From Gammaproteobacteria bacterium (GTDB lineage Bacteria > Pseudomonadota > Gammaproteobacteria > SZUA-21), in NCBI GenBank assembly GCA_027021095.1, contig JALUUZ010000197.1, positions 1 to 12,432 on the forward strand: DNA of 12,432 bases, given 5' to 3'. The translations under genes and the position numbers were made by a program. Shown in pieces: positions 1-6,452 of the stretch. The notes beneath the pieces were generated by a model, which ran no database searches, was not told the DNA's origin, and saw nothing but the letters and a program-made list of their open reading frames with translations. The first letter of the stretch is position 1; each line of letters starts with the position of its first letter.

Positions 1-155
1 TCATTACATGCGGTTATAGCGGTTCACGGGGTCGGGTGACAAGCTGCCCTTTGAATGCTGCATGACCCCGGTACCTGCGGCCAAATATACAACATTTAGC
101 ACGGCCTGAGCATTATAATTTACGCGGCGCGAAATAAAACGTCATAATAACCACG
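1..155. other. Intergenic leader at left edge with a GC-rich inverted repeat
   Basis: No open frame of useful length crosses this stretch on the + strand: all three frames hit stops within about 65 bases. A 7-bp inverted repeat, CGGGGTC at 27-33 and GACCCCG at 64-70, could form a stem around a 30-base loop. No T-run follows it, so it is not a clear intrinsic terminator. It lies upstream of the predicted promoter at 114-119, so it may belong to the end of a transcript entering from the left. It matched no riboswitch class I could recognise by eye. Confidence 0.4.
114..119 (+). promoter_or_regulatory. Predicted sigma-70 -10 box for the aminotransferase gene
   Basis: TATAAT at 114-119 is a perfect -10 match, 36 bases before the ATG at 156, giving a leader of about 30 nucleotides. 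No good -35 hexamer lies 15-19 bases upstream (the best has three of six matches) and there is no extended TGn element. The promoter may be weak or activator-dependent. The prediction rests on the -10 box and its position only. Confidence 0.4.
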
Positions 156-1283
156 ATGAAAACAATGTCACAAAACCCGTTCGCTCTTTCACCCGACCTG
201 TGTTATGTCAATCATGCCGCGGTCGCCCCGTGGCCGGTGCGCACTTGTGAGGCGGTCAGCCGGTTTGCTGCGGAAAATGCCGTGCAAGGTGCAAAACACT
301 ATGAAAACTGGCTGAAAACAGAAAACGCATTACGCGCCAAGCTGGCACGCCTGGTCAATGCAGCCTCGACCGACGATGTGGCATTGCTGAAAAACACCTC
401 AGAAGGCCTGTCGATCATCGCTTACGGTATCCGCTGGCACCGTGGTGACAAGGTCGTCGTTCCGGCCCAGGAGTTCCCATCCAACAGGATCGTCTGGGAG
501 TCTCTCGCCCGCTTCGGTGTCACGACGGAACTGGTCGACCTGGCGGCCACTGCCGACCCTGAACAGGCGTTGATCGATGCCTGTGACCGGCGCACACGGC
601 TGCTGTCTGTCAGTACCGTGCAGTATGCGAACGGCTTCAGGCTGCATACCCCGCTGCTGGGAGACTTCTGCCGCCGCCACGAAATTCTGTTCTGTGTCGA
701 TGCCATCCAGTCGCTCGGGGCGCTTGCGTTCGATGCACAACAAAGCAAAGCCGATTTCGTCGTCGCTGACGGCCACAAATGGATGCTTGGACCGGAAGGG
801 CTGGCTCTTTTCTATTCGCATCCAGCCGCACGCGAACAACTGCACCTGACCCAATACGGATGGCATATGCTCGCAGACGCCGGCAACTTCGACAATCCTG
901 ACTGGACCGTAGCGACCGGCGCACGGTGTTTCGAATGCGGCAGCCCGAACATGCTTGGCATCACCGCGTTGAATGCCAGCCTGGCGGTTATCGAAGAACA
1001 GCAAATCGAAAAAATCGAACAGCGAGTCCTGCAGCTGACAACGTACCTGATCGATAAAATCCTGCAGACCGACCAGCTTGTTCTGCTGACTGACACCGAC
1101 CCTGAACGCCGCTCAGGAATCGTATCAGTCAAACACCGCCGCCTCGACAACCAGTCACTGTTTCAAATCCTGTCAAAAAACAATGTAGTCTGCGCAGTCC
1201 GCGGCGGCGGCATCAGAATATCACCCCACTTCTACAATACCTGCGCCCAACTCGATTATATATTGGACTTGATATTGCATTGA
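156..1283 (+). CDS. Class V PLP-dependent aminotransferase family protein (cysteine desulfurase/epimerase-like)
   Basis: This 375-residue protein has the fold-type I pattern of the class V aminotransferase family, which includes cysteine desulfurases, selenocysteine lyases, isopenicillin-N epimerase-like enzymes and kynureninases. Visible markers are N80-T81-S82 (phosphate contacts), V181-D182-A183-I184-Q185 (D182 pairs with the pyridine nitrogen), D205-G206-H207-K208 with K208 as the Schiff-base lysine, G262-S263-P264-N265, and R355 in the C-terminal G-G-G-I-R-I-S-P segment as the likely substrate-carboxylate contact. The SufS-type R-x-G-H-H-C-A segment with its catalytic cysteine is absent; that region reads V-R-G-G-G-I-R-I-S-P-H-F-Y. 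A SufS-like desulfurase is therefore unlikely, and the real substrate is unknown. The length is normal for the family. ATG 156 is taken as the start; ATG 165 is also possible and neither has a strong ribosome binding site. The gene stands alone, with no sulfur-assembly genes beside it. Confidence 0.85.
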   Translation: MKTMSQNPFALSPDLCYVNHAAVAPWPVRTCEAVSRFAAENAVQGAKHYENWLKTENALRAKLARLVNAASTDDVALLKNTSEGLSIIAYGIRWHRGDKVVVPAQEFPSNRIVWESLARFGVTTELVDLAATADPEQALIDACDRRTRLLSVSTVQYANGFRLHTPLLGDFCRRHEILFCVDAIQSLGALAFDAQQSKADFVVADGHKWMLGPEGLALFYSHPAAREQLHLTQYGWHMLADAGNFDNPDWTVATGARCFECGSPNMLGITALNASLAVIEEQQIEKIEQRVLQLTTYLIDKILQTDQLVLLTDTDPERRSGIVSVKHRRLDNQSLFQILSKNNVVCAVRGGGIRISPHFYNTCAQLDYILDLILH

Positions 1284-1506
1284 CCTGAGCAGTGACAAGA
1301 ACCGGACAGTGACGGAGCCGCTGGCCGACCGGAATCTCCTGCAAATCACCGCTGAACGATCAGCATCGGCAGGTCACTGTAGAAAGAATGCGCTGCACTC
1401 AACATACACATGCCATCACTGTCGTATCAGCAGAATCTATAGCAAAAAAGTTGAATTATTGGTTTAGGCTGGTATCTAATCCTAGTAAGTATGTGAGGTT
1501 ATCATC
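1284..1506. other. Intergenic region with nested inverted repeats
   Basis: This is a 223-base gap between the aminotransferase and hydrolase genes. ACAGTGAC at 1306-1313 pairs with GTCACTGT at 1373-1380. Inside lie GCCGA (1324-1328) with TCGGC (1366-1370) and a short hairpin GCTGA-ACGA-TCAGC (1351-1364). The three stems nest, so a folded 75-nucleotide RNA is possible as a 3' UTR element or small RNA. No T-run follows, so it is not a standard intrinsic terminator. No credible coding frame was seen. The promoter of the next gene is near the right end. Confidence 0.35.
1451..1480 (+). promoter_or_regulatory. Predicted sigma-70 promoter for the hydrolase gene
   Basis: TTGAAT at 1451-1456 (four of six matches to the -35 consensus) is followed after 18 bases by TCTAAT at 1475-1480 (five of six to the -10). 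Transcription would begin near 1487, about 20 bases before the ATG at 1507. A good Shine-Dalgarno, GAGG at 1495-1498, lies 8 bases before that ATG. This is a prediction by eye. The promoter could also supply read-through into the fad genes. Confidence 0.4.
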
Positions 1507-2481
1507 ATGGGACTGAGAAGCTGGCTGGTAGCGAAAATCAGCAACTGGTTGATCAAAGACCGCGAACTGTCGGGTCTGCCGATCTGTGATTTTGAACGTA
1601 TCAGTTATGAAATCAAACCCGGCGATGTGCTGCTGATCGAAGGGCGCAGCCATGTCAGTGATGTCATCAAGAACATCACCCAGAGTCCGTGGACCCATGC
1701 GGCATTGTATATCGGCCGCTTGCATGATATCGAAGACCCGATCCTGTGCCGCCGCATCAGGGAAAAGTTCGACGGTGCGCCCGGCACGCAACTGCTGATC
1801 GAGGCGATTCTCGGTGAGGGCACGATCGTCGTCCCGCTGGAAAAATACCGTGTCGATCACGTACGCATCTGCAGACCGCACGGTATCAGCCGCGTCGACG
1901 TCAACAAGGTCATCGCCTACGCCGTCAACCGTCTCGGATCCGACTATGACGTCCGCCAGCTGCTGGATCTCGCCAGGTTTATGTTCCCCTACGGGATACT
2001 GCCGCGGCGCTGGCGTTCGAGCCTGTTTCAGCACAACGCCGGGACGCCGACACGCACCGTGTGTTCCTCGCTGATCGCCGCGGCCTTTGCGTCGGTGCAC
2101 TTTCCGATCATGCCTGTGATCCAGAAGACCGACGATGGCAAGATGCGGTTGTTCAAACGAAACGAACGGCTCTATACGCCAAAGGATTTCGACTATTCCC
2201 CCTATTTCGATATCATCAAGTACCCGTTCCTGGGATTCGAGGACCTGGCGATCTATCGCAAACTTCCATGGGACAACCAGGGCCGCATCTGTGATGACGA
2301 CGGCGAATGCTATCTGCCTGGCGCCGCTGCAGAACACACGGCCACCGGTGCTGACGTCAACACCGCGCCGCCATCCGAACACAAATCAAATACAGGTGCC
2401 AAGCCGGCGCTGTATTATCCAACAAGCAACCTGGCCATCAATCTACTGAAAGAAGAGATTACCAAGATACATAAAAAGTAG
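1507..2481 (+). CDS. YiiX/YebB-like permuted NlpC/P60 cysteine hydrolase
   Basis: The protein has 324 residues and belongs to the circularly permuted papain-like (NlpC/P60-related) proteins, where the catalytic histidine precedes the cysteine. The N-terminal pattern K37-P-G-D40-V-L-L-I-E-G leads into S60-P-W-T-H64-A-A-L-Y-I-G, with H64 as the predicted catalytic histidine. E99 in L-I-E-A is a likely third polar residue. T184-V-C186-S-S carries the predicted nucleophile C186. This H-E-C order is typical of YiiX/YaeF-type proteins and of LRAT-like lipid acyltransferases. No signal peptide or clear membrane helix is seen; the N-terminus is a short amphipathic stretch. The last 60 residues are polar and probably flexible. 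The start is ATG 1507, with GAGG 8 bases before it. The gene lies 77 bases upstream of fadE on the same strand, which suggests but does not prove a lipid-related role. The substrate (peptidoglycan amide, lipid ester or other) cannot be read from the sequence. Confidence 0.8.
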   Translation: MGLRSWLVAKISNWLIKDRELSGLPICDFERISYEIKPGDVLLIEGRSHVSDVIKNITQSPWTHAALYIGRLHDIEDPILCRRIREKFDGAPGTQLLIEAILGEGTIVVPLEKYRVDHVRICRPHGISRVDVNKVIAYAVNRLGSDYDVRQLLDLARFMFPYGILPRRWRSSLFQHNAGTPTRTVCSSLIAAAFASVHFPIMPVIQKTDDGKMRLFKRNERLYTPKDFDYSPYFDIIKYPFLGFEDLAIYRKLPWDNQGRICDDDGECYLPGAAAEHTATGADVNTAPPSEHKSNTGAKPALYYPTSNLAINLLKEEITKIHKK

Positions 2482-2485
2482 GCTT

Positions 2486-2535
2486 TTAGCAGCAACTTTG
2501 TCTAAACTTACAGTAAACAGACTCGTGTTCTGTTT
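2486..2535 (+). promoter_or_regulatory. Possible fadE promoter with an inverted-repeat operator
   Basis: The gap before fadE contains a perfect 7-bp inverted repeat, AAACAGA (2515-2521) and TCTGTTT (2529-2535), separated by 7 bases. A weak promoter, TTAGCA (2486-2491), 17 bases, TACAGT (2509-2514), would place the transcription start inside this repeat, which suits a repressor site. The repeat does not match the E. coli FadR site, nor PsrA sites, which have a much shorter spacer. No T-run follows, so it is not a clear terminator. The promoter boxes are weak; the inverted repeat is the firmer observation. Confidence 0.3.
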
Positions 2536-2547
2536 CTGTCAATCTGC

Positions 2548-2553
2548 AGGTGA
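2548..2553 (+). promoter_or_regulatory. Shine-Dalgarno that decides the fadE start
   Basis: AGGTGA at 2548-2553 ends 5 bases before the ATG at 2559. The upstream in-frame GTG at 2550 lies inside this element and has no site of its own. The ATG at 2559 is therefore the preferred start, shortening the longest frame by three residues. Confidence 0.65.
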
Positions 2554-2558
2554 CGAAA

Positions 2559-5060
2559 ATGTCAGTACTAGTCTGGAGTCTTATTGCACTTACCCTGGTA
2601 TGGAGCCTGTTCTACTTCCGGGCTTCACTGATGATCTGGACCCTGGTGACCGTCGCATGCCTTGCGGCCTGGACCTGGATCGACAGCACTTCCCCCTACC
2701 TTCAATTCACCGCCTGGATCCTGACCCTGCCCGTCCTCGTGGTGCTGAATCTCCGGCCGCTGCGCCGACAGTTGCTCAGTAACCGGATCTTCTACCTGTT
2801 CAAGAAGGTCGTGCCGCCGATGTCGGTCACCGAACAGGAAGCCCTGAACGCCGGCACAGTCTGGTGGGATGGTGAGCTGTTCAGCGGCGCGCCACGCTGG
2901 GACAAGCTGCAACAGGTTCCCAAACCCGCACTGAGCGACGAAGAACAGGCTTTTCTCGACGGTCCGGTCGAACGACTGTGCGCGATGCTCAATGACTGGG
3001 AGATCACCCACCTGCATCATGACCTGCCTGAGGAGGCCTGGCGTTTCATCAAGGACAACGGCTTTTTCGGCATGATCATTCCGAAGCGCTTCGGTGGCCT
3101 GGGGTTCTCGGCACTGGCGCACTCCGCAGTAGTCGAAAAACTGGCCAGCCGCAGCGTGACCGCCGCCGTCACCGTCATGGTGCCGAATTCACTGGGTCCG
3201 GCGGAGCTGCTGTTACGTTACGGTACCGAGGCGCAAAAAAATCATTTTCTGCCACGCCTGGCCACCGGCGAGGAAATCCCGTGTTTTGCACTGACCGGCC
3301 CCGAGGCAGGCAGTGACGCCAGTGCCATGCCTGACCGCGGCGTGGTATGCAGACAGGACTTCGAAGGCCGCAAGGATGTACTGGGCATCCGCCTGAACTG
3401 GGAAAAACGCTATATCACCCTGGGTCCGGTCGCGACACTGCTCGGGCTTGCGTTCAAACTCTATGACCCGGAACACCTGCTTGGTGACAAAGAAGACCTT
3501 GGCATCACCGCCGCGTTGATTCCGACGGACACACCGGGGATTGAAATCGGCCGGCGTCACTTTCCGGTCAACATTCCGTTCCAGAATGGCCCCAACAAAG
3601 GCAAGGACGTGTTCATCCCGATCGACTGGATCATTGGTGGCAAAGACGGTGCCGGCCAGGGCTGGCGTATGCTGATGGAATGCCTGGCAGCGGGACGCTC
3701 GATCTCGCTGCCGGCGCTCAGCACCGGTGCCAGCAAGCTCTGTGCACGGGCGGTCGGCGCCTATGCGCGTATTCGCCGGCAGTTCAACCTGCCGATCGGC
3801 AAGTTCGAAGGCATCGAGGAAGCGCTCGCGCGGATCGGCGGCCTGACCTATATGCTCGAAGCGACCCGGCGCATGACAGCCGGGGCCGTCGACCTCGGTG
3901 AAGAACCTGCCGTCGTCTCGGCGATCGCCAAGTACTACATGACCGAATCGATGCGCAAGGTCGTCAACGACGCAATGGACATTCAGGGCGGCGCGGCGAT
4001 CTGCCTGGGCCCGCGCAACTTCCTGGCCAGGGCCTACCAGGCGCTGCCGATCAGCATCACTGTCGAAGGCGCCAATATTCTTACCCGCTGTCTTATCATC
4101 TTCGGCCAGGGGGCGATCCGCTGCCACCCCTATGTGCTGGCTGAACTCGAGGCCGCCAAAGACCAAGACGCGCGGCGTGGCGCGGTCAGCTTCGACTACG
4201 TGTTTTTCCGCCACGCCGGTTTCACCTTGAGTAATATGGCGCGTTCACTGTTTCTCGGCCTGACCAATGCCAAGCTGGTCAAAAAACCTGCGCATGCCAA
4301 GGTCGACAAAAAGGTCGTCAAGTATTACCAGCAGTTGACACGGATGAGTTCGGCGCTGGCACTGGCCTCGGACATGTCGATGCTGGCGCTGGGCGGCGAG
4401 TTGAAACGCAAGGAACGGCTGTCCGGCCGGCTCGCCGACGTACTCGGCCACCTGTACCTGGCCTCGGCCACCCTGAAACGCTTCCAGGACGACGGTGCGC
4501 CGCAACAGGACCTGCCGCTAGTGGACTGGGTATGCCAGAATTCGCTGTTTACGATCCAGGAAAGCCTGATGGAGTTGTTCCGCAACTACCCGATCCGCCC
4601 GCTGGCGCACTTCCTGCGGATCCTGGTGTTTCCGTTTGGACAAACATACCGCAAACCCAGTGACCGGCTGGGCCATAAAGTGGCCAGCATTCTGCTGTCG
4701 CCTTCCGCGGCTCGTGACCGCCTGACCGATGGAATCTATTGTCCAAAGGACAACACCCAGGTCATCGGCCGCCTCGACAATGCGCTGGAAAAAGTCATCG
4801 CGGCAGAACATGCGGAGCATAAACTTCGAAAAGCGATCAAGGCCGGCCAGCTCGATACCGATTCAACAGTGGCTACCCTGGAACAAGCTGTTAAAATAGA
4901 AGTGATAACAGAACAAGAAGCAGGACTGATCCGGGCCGCGGCCCAGGCACGCAGTGAAATCATCGCGGTCGACGATTTTCCTGCAGACCTGGGACTGAGC
5001 GCTGCGCAGCCTGCCGATACAGCACAACCGCTGTTCGAAACCAAGCATCATGTAAACTGA
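2559..5060 (+). CDS. fadE: FadE acyl-CoA dehydrogenase, membrane-anchored
   Basis: FadE catalyses the first beta-oxidation step, acyl-CoA to trans-2-enoyl-CoA, using FAD and passing electrons to electron-transfer flavoprotein. The 833-residue product matches E. coli FadE (about 814) in length and over its whole course. It begins with hydrophobic segments (about residues 2-60) that anchor it to the inner membrane. The family run P-P-M-S-V-T-E-Q-E-A follows, then W-W-D-G-E-L-F and the acyl-CoA dehydrogenase core. Core marks include P-N-S-L-G-P-A-E-L-L, C-F-A-L-T-G-P-E-A-G-S-D (flavin region) and I-T-V-E-G-A-N-I-L-T-R, whose glutamate near residue 503 aligns with the catalytic base of the family. 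The long C-terminal region is specific to FadE-type enzymes. Start choice rests on the Shine-Dalgarno at 2548-2553. The gene leads a tight run with fadI (12 bases), fadJ and an acyl-CoA synthetase. No truncation or frameshift was seen. Confidence 0.95.
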   Translation: MSVLVWSLIALTLVWSLFYFRASLMIWTLVTVACLAAWTWIDSTSPYLQFTAWILTLPVLVVLNLRPLRRQLLSNRIFYLFKKVVPPMSVTEQEALNAGTVWWDGELFSGAPRWDKLQQVPKPALSDEEQAFLDGPVERLCAMLNDWEITHLHHDLPEEAWRFIKDNGFFGMIIPKRFGGLGFSALAHSAVVEKLASRSVTAAVTVMVPNSLGPAELLLRYGTEAQKNHFLPRLATGEEIPCFALTGPEAGSDASAMPDRGVVCRQDFEGRKDVLGIRLNWEKRYITLGPVATLLGLAFKLYDPEHLLGDKEDLGITAALIPTDTPGIEIGRRHFPVNIPFQNGPNKGKDVFIPIDWIIGGKDGAGQGWRMLMECLAAGRSISLPALSTGASKLCARAVGAYARIRRQFNLPIGKFEGIEEALARIGGLTYMLEATRRMTAGAVDLGEEPAVVSAIAKYYMTESMRKVVNDAMDIQGGAAICLGPRNFLARAYQALPISITVEGANILTRCLIIFGQGAIRCHPYVLAELEAAKDQDARRGAVSFDYVFFRHAGFTLSNMARSLFLGLTNAKLVKKPAHAKVDKKVVKYYQQLTRMSSALALASDMSMLALGGELKRKERLSGRLADVLGHLYLASATLKRFQDDGAPQQDLPLVDWVCQNSLFTIQESLMELFRNYPIRPLAHFLRILVFPFGQTYRKPSDRLGHKVASILLSPSAARDRLTDGIYCPKDNTQVIGRLDNALEKVIAAEHAEHKLRKAIKAGQLDTDSTVATLEQAVKIEVITEQEAGLIRAAAQARSEIIAVDDFPADLGLSAAQPADTAQPLFETKHHVN

Positions 5061-5072
5061 GCGGAGCAACAG

Positions 5073-6452
5073 ATGGCTGCAGACAAATCCACCTATGGTA
5101 ACTCAGCGGTATATGTGGTCGATGGCTGCCGCACCCCGTTTTTAAAGGCGGCCGGAAAACCCGGCCCGTTCACTGCCTCCGACCTGGCGGTTTATGCCGG
5201 CCGCAACCTGCTGGCACGCCTGCCATTCAGTACCAAAGAATTCGATCAACTCATCCTTGGCTGTGTGATGCCCGGCCCTGATGAAGTCAACATCGCCAGG
5301 GTCGTCGCACTACGCCTTGGCTTCGACGAAGCCGTTCCGGCTTACACGGTACAGCGTAACTGCGCCTCCGGGCTGCAATCCCTGGACAACGCCGCGCGTG
5401 ACATCGCCAGCGGTAACGCTGACCTGATCCTGGCCGGTGGCACGGAATCGATGAGTCATGCCCCCCTGCTGTTCAGCCAGGCCATGATCAGCTGGCTCGC
5501 CGGCTGGAACCGTGCCAAGGGACTGGGCGCGCGCGGCAAGGCACTGCTCAAGTTCCGCTTGCACTACCTGGCGCCGATCATCGGCCTGCTGCGCGGGTTG
5601 AGCGACCCGATCGTCGGCATGTCGATGGGGCAGACCGCAGAGAAGATTGCGCACCGTTTTGGTATCTCACGCGAGATGATGGACGAGTATGCGGTACGCA
5701 GTCACCAGCGTCTCGCCCAGGCACAGGAAAACGGCTGGTTCGACGCGGAAATGGAAACCCTGTACAGTGCCGACGGGCGCTTTTTCACGTATGACAACGG
5801 TGTCCGCGCCGATACCGATGTCGACAAGCTCGCTAAGCTGAAACCGGTCTTTGACCGCCATTTCGGCAAGGTCACCGCCGGCAACAGTGCGCAGATTACC
5901 GACGGCGCCGCACTGCTGGTGCTGGCCAGCGAAGAGGCGGTCAGGCGCCATCGGCTGAAAGTCCTAGGCCGCCTGGTAGACTGCCAGTGGGCCGGCCTGG
6001 ACCCGTCACAGATGGGACTTGGCCCGGTACATGCGGTCACACCGATACTGCAGCGCCACCAGCTGGGATTGCACGACGTCGATCTATGGGAGATCAACGA
6101 GGCCTTCGCCGCCCAGGTCCTTGCCTGCCTTGCGGCCTGGAACAGTGACGACTACTGTCGCGATGAACTGGGCCTCCCGTCGGCGATGGGTGAGATCGAT
6201 CAGCAACGCCTGAACATCGATGGCGGTGGTGTCAGTCTTGGTCACCCGGTAGGCGCGAGCGGTGCCCGGATCGTACTGCACCTGCTGCATGCGCTGGCAC
6301 GCACCAACAAAAACAAGGGCATCGCCAGCCTGTGTATCGGCGGCGGCCAGGGCGGCGCGATGCTGGTCGAACGTGTGACGGCACCACAACCGGTCACGCC
6401 CCGGCCAACCGACAGTCAGACTACGGAGCACAACCATGATGACGCTGAGTGA
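5073..6452 (+). CDS. fadI: FadI-type acetyl-CoA C-acyltransferase (thiolase)
   Basis: This thiolase performs the last beta-oxidation step: 3-ketoacyl-CoA plus CoA gives acetyl-CoA and an acyl-CoA two carbons shorter. Of its 459 residues, C97 in N-C-A-S-G is the acyl-accepting nucleophile, H391 in S-L-G-H-P-V-G is the catalytic histidine, and C421 in C-I-G-G-G-Q-G-G is the acid/base cysteine. The loop at about 130-185, with the basic-hydrophobic R-A-K-G-L-G-A-R-G-K segment and the following M-G-Q-T-A-E-K, matches FadI and mitochondrial trifunctional beta subunits, which pair with the hydratase/dehydrogenase. The oxyanion motif is N342-E-A-F rather than the H-E-A-F of E. coli FadI. The C-terminal 20 residues are polar and probably disordered. 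The ATG has GGAG 6 bases upstream. The gene ends 17 bases inside fadJ, so the two are likely translationally coupled and their products likely form a complex. Confidence 0.92.
   Translation: MAADKSTYGNSAVYVVDGCRTPFLKAAGKPGPFTASDLAVYAGRNLLARLPFSTKEFDQLILGCVMPGPDEVNIARVVALRLGFDEAVPAYTVQRNCASGLQSLDNAARDIASGNADLILAGGTESMSHAPLLFSQAMISWLAGWNRAKGLGARGKALLKFRLHYLAPIIGLLRGLSDPIVGMSMGQTAEKIAHRFGISREMMDEYAVRSHQRLAQAQENGWFDAEMETLYSADGRFFTYDNGVRADTDVDKLAKLKPVFDRHFGKVTAGNSAQITDGAALLVLASEEAVRRHRLKVLGRLVDCQWAGLDPSQMGLGPVHAVTPILQRHQLGLHDVDLWEINEAFAAQVLACLAAWNSDDYCRDELGLPSAMGEIDQQRLNIDGGGVSLGHPVGASGARIVLHLLHALARTNKNKGIASLCIGGGQGGAMLVERVTAPQPVTPRPTDSQTTEHNHDDAE

Noticed and set aside
27..70. Riboswitch upstream of the aminotransferase
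   Set aside because: Only one 7-bp stem with a 30-base loop is visible, no known aptamer core was recognised, and it lies upstream of the predicted promoter.
2515..2535. PsrA- or FadR-type operator before fadE
   Set aside because: The AAAC/GTTT halves are too far apart for PsrA, and the repeat does not resemble the FadR consensus. It is kept only as an operator of unknown type.
3213..4214. Long open frame on the minus strand opposite fadE
   Set aside because: It lies fully inside a strongly recognised gene, its translation is rich in Arg, Asp, Gln and His with no domain, and similar open antisense frames occur opposite the other GC-rich genes (for example 1456-2382 and 9269-10168).
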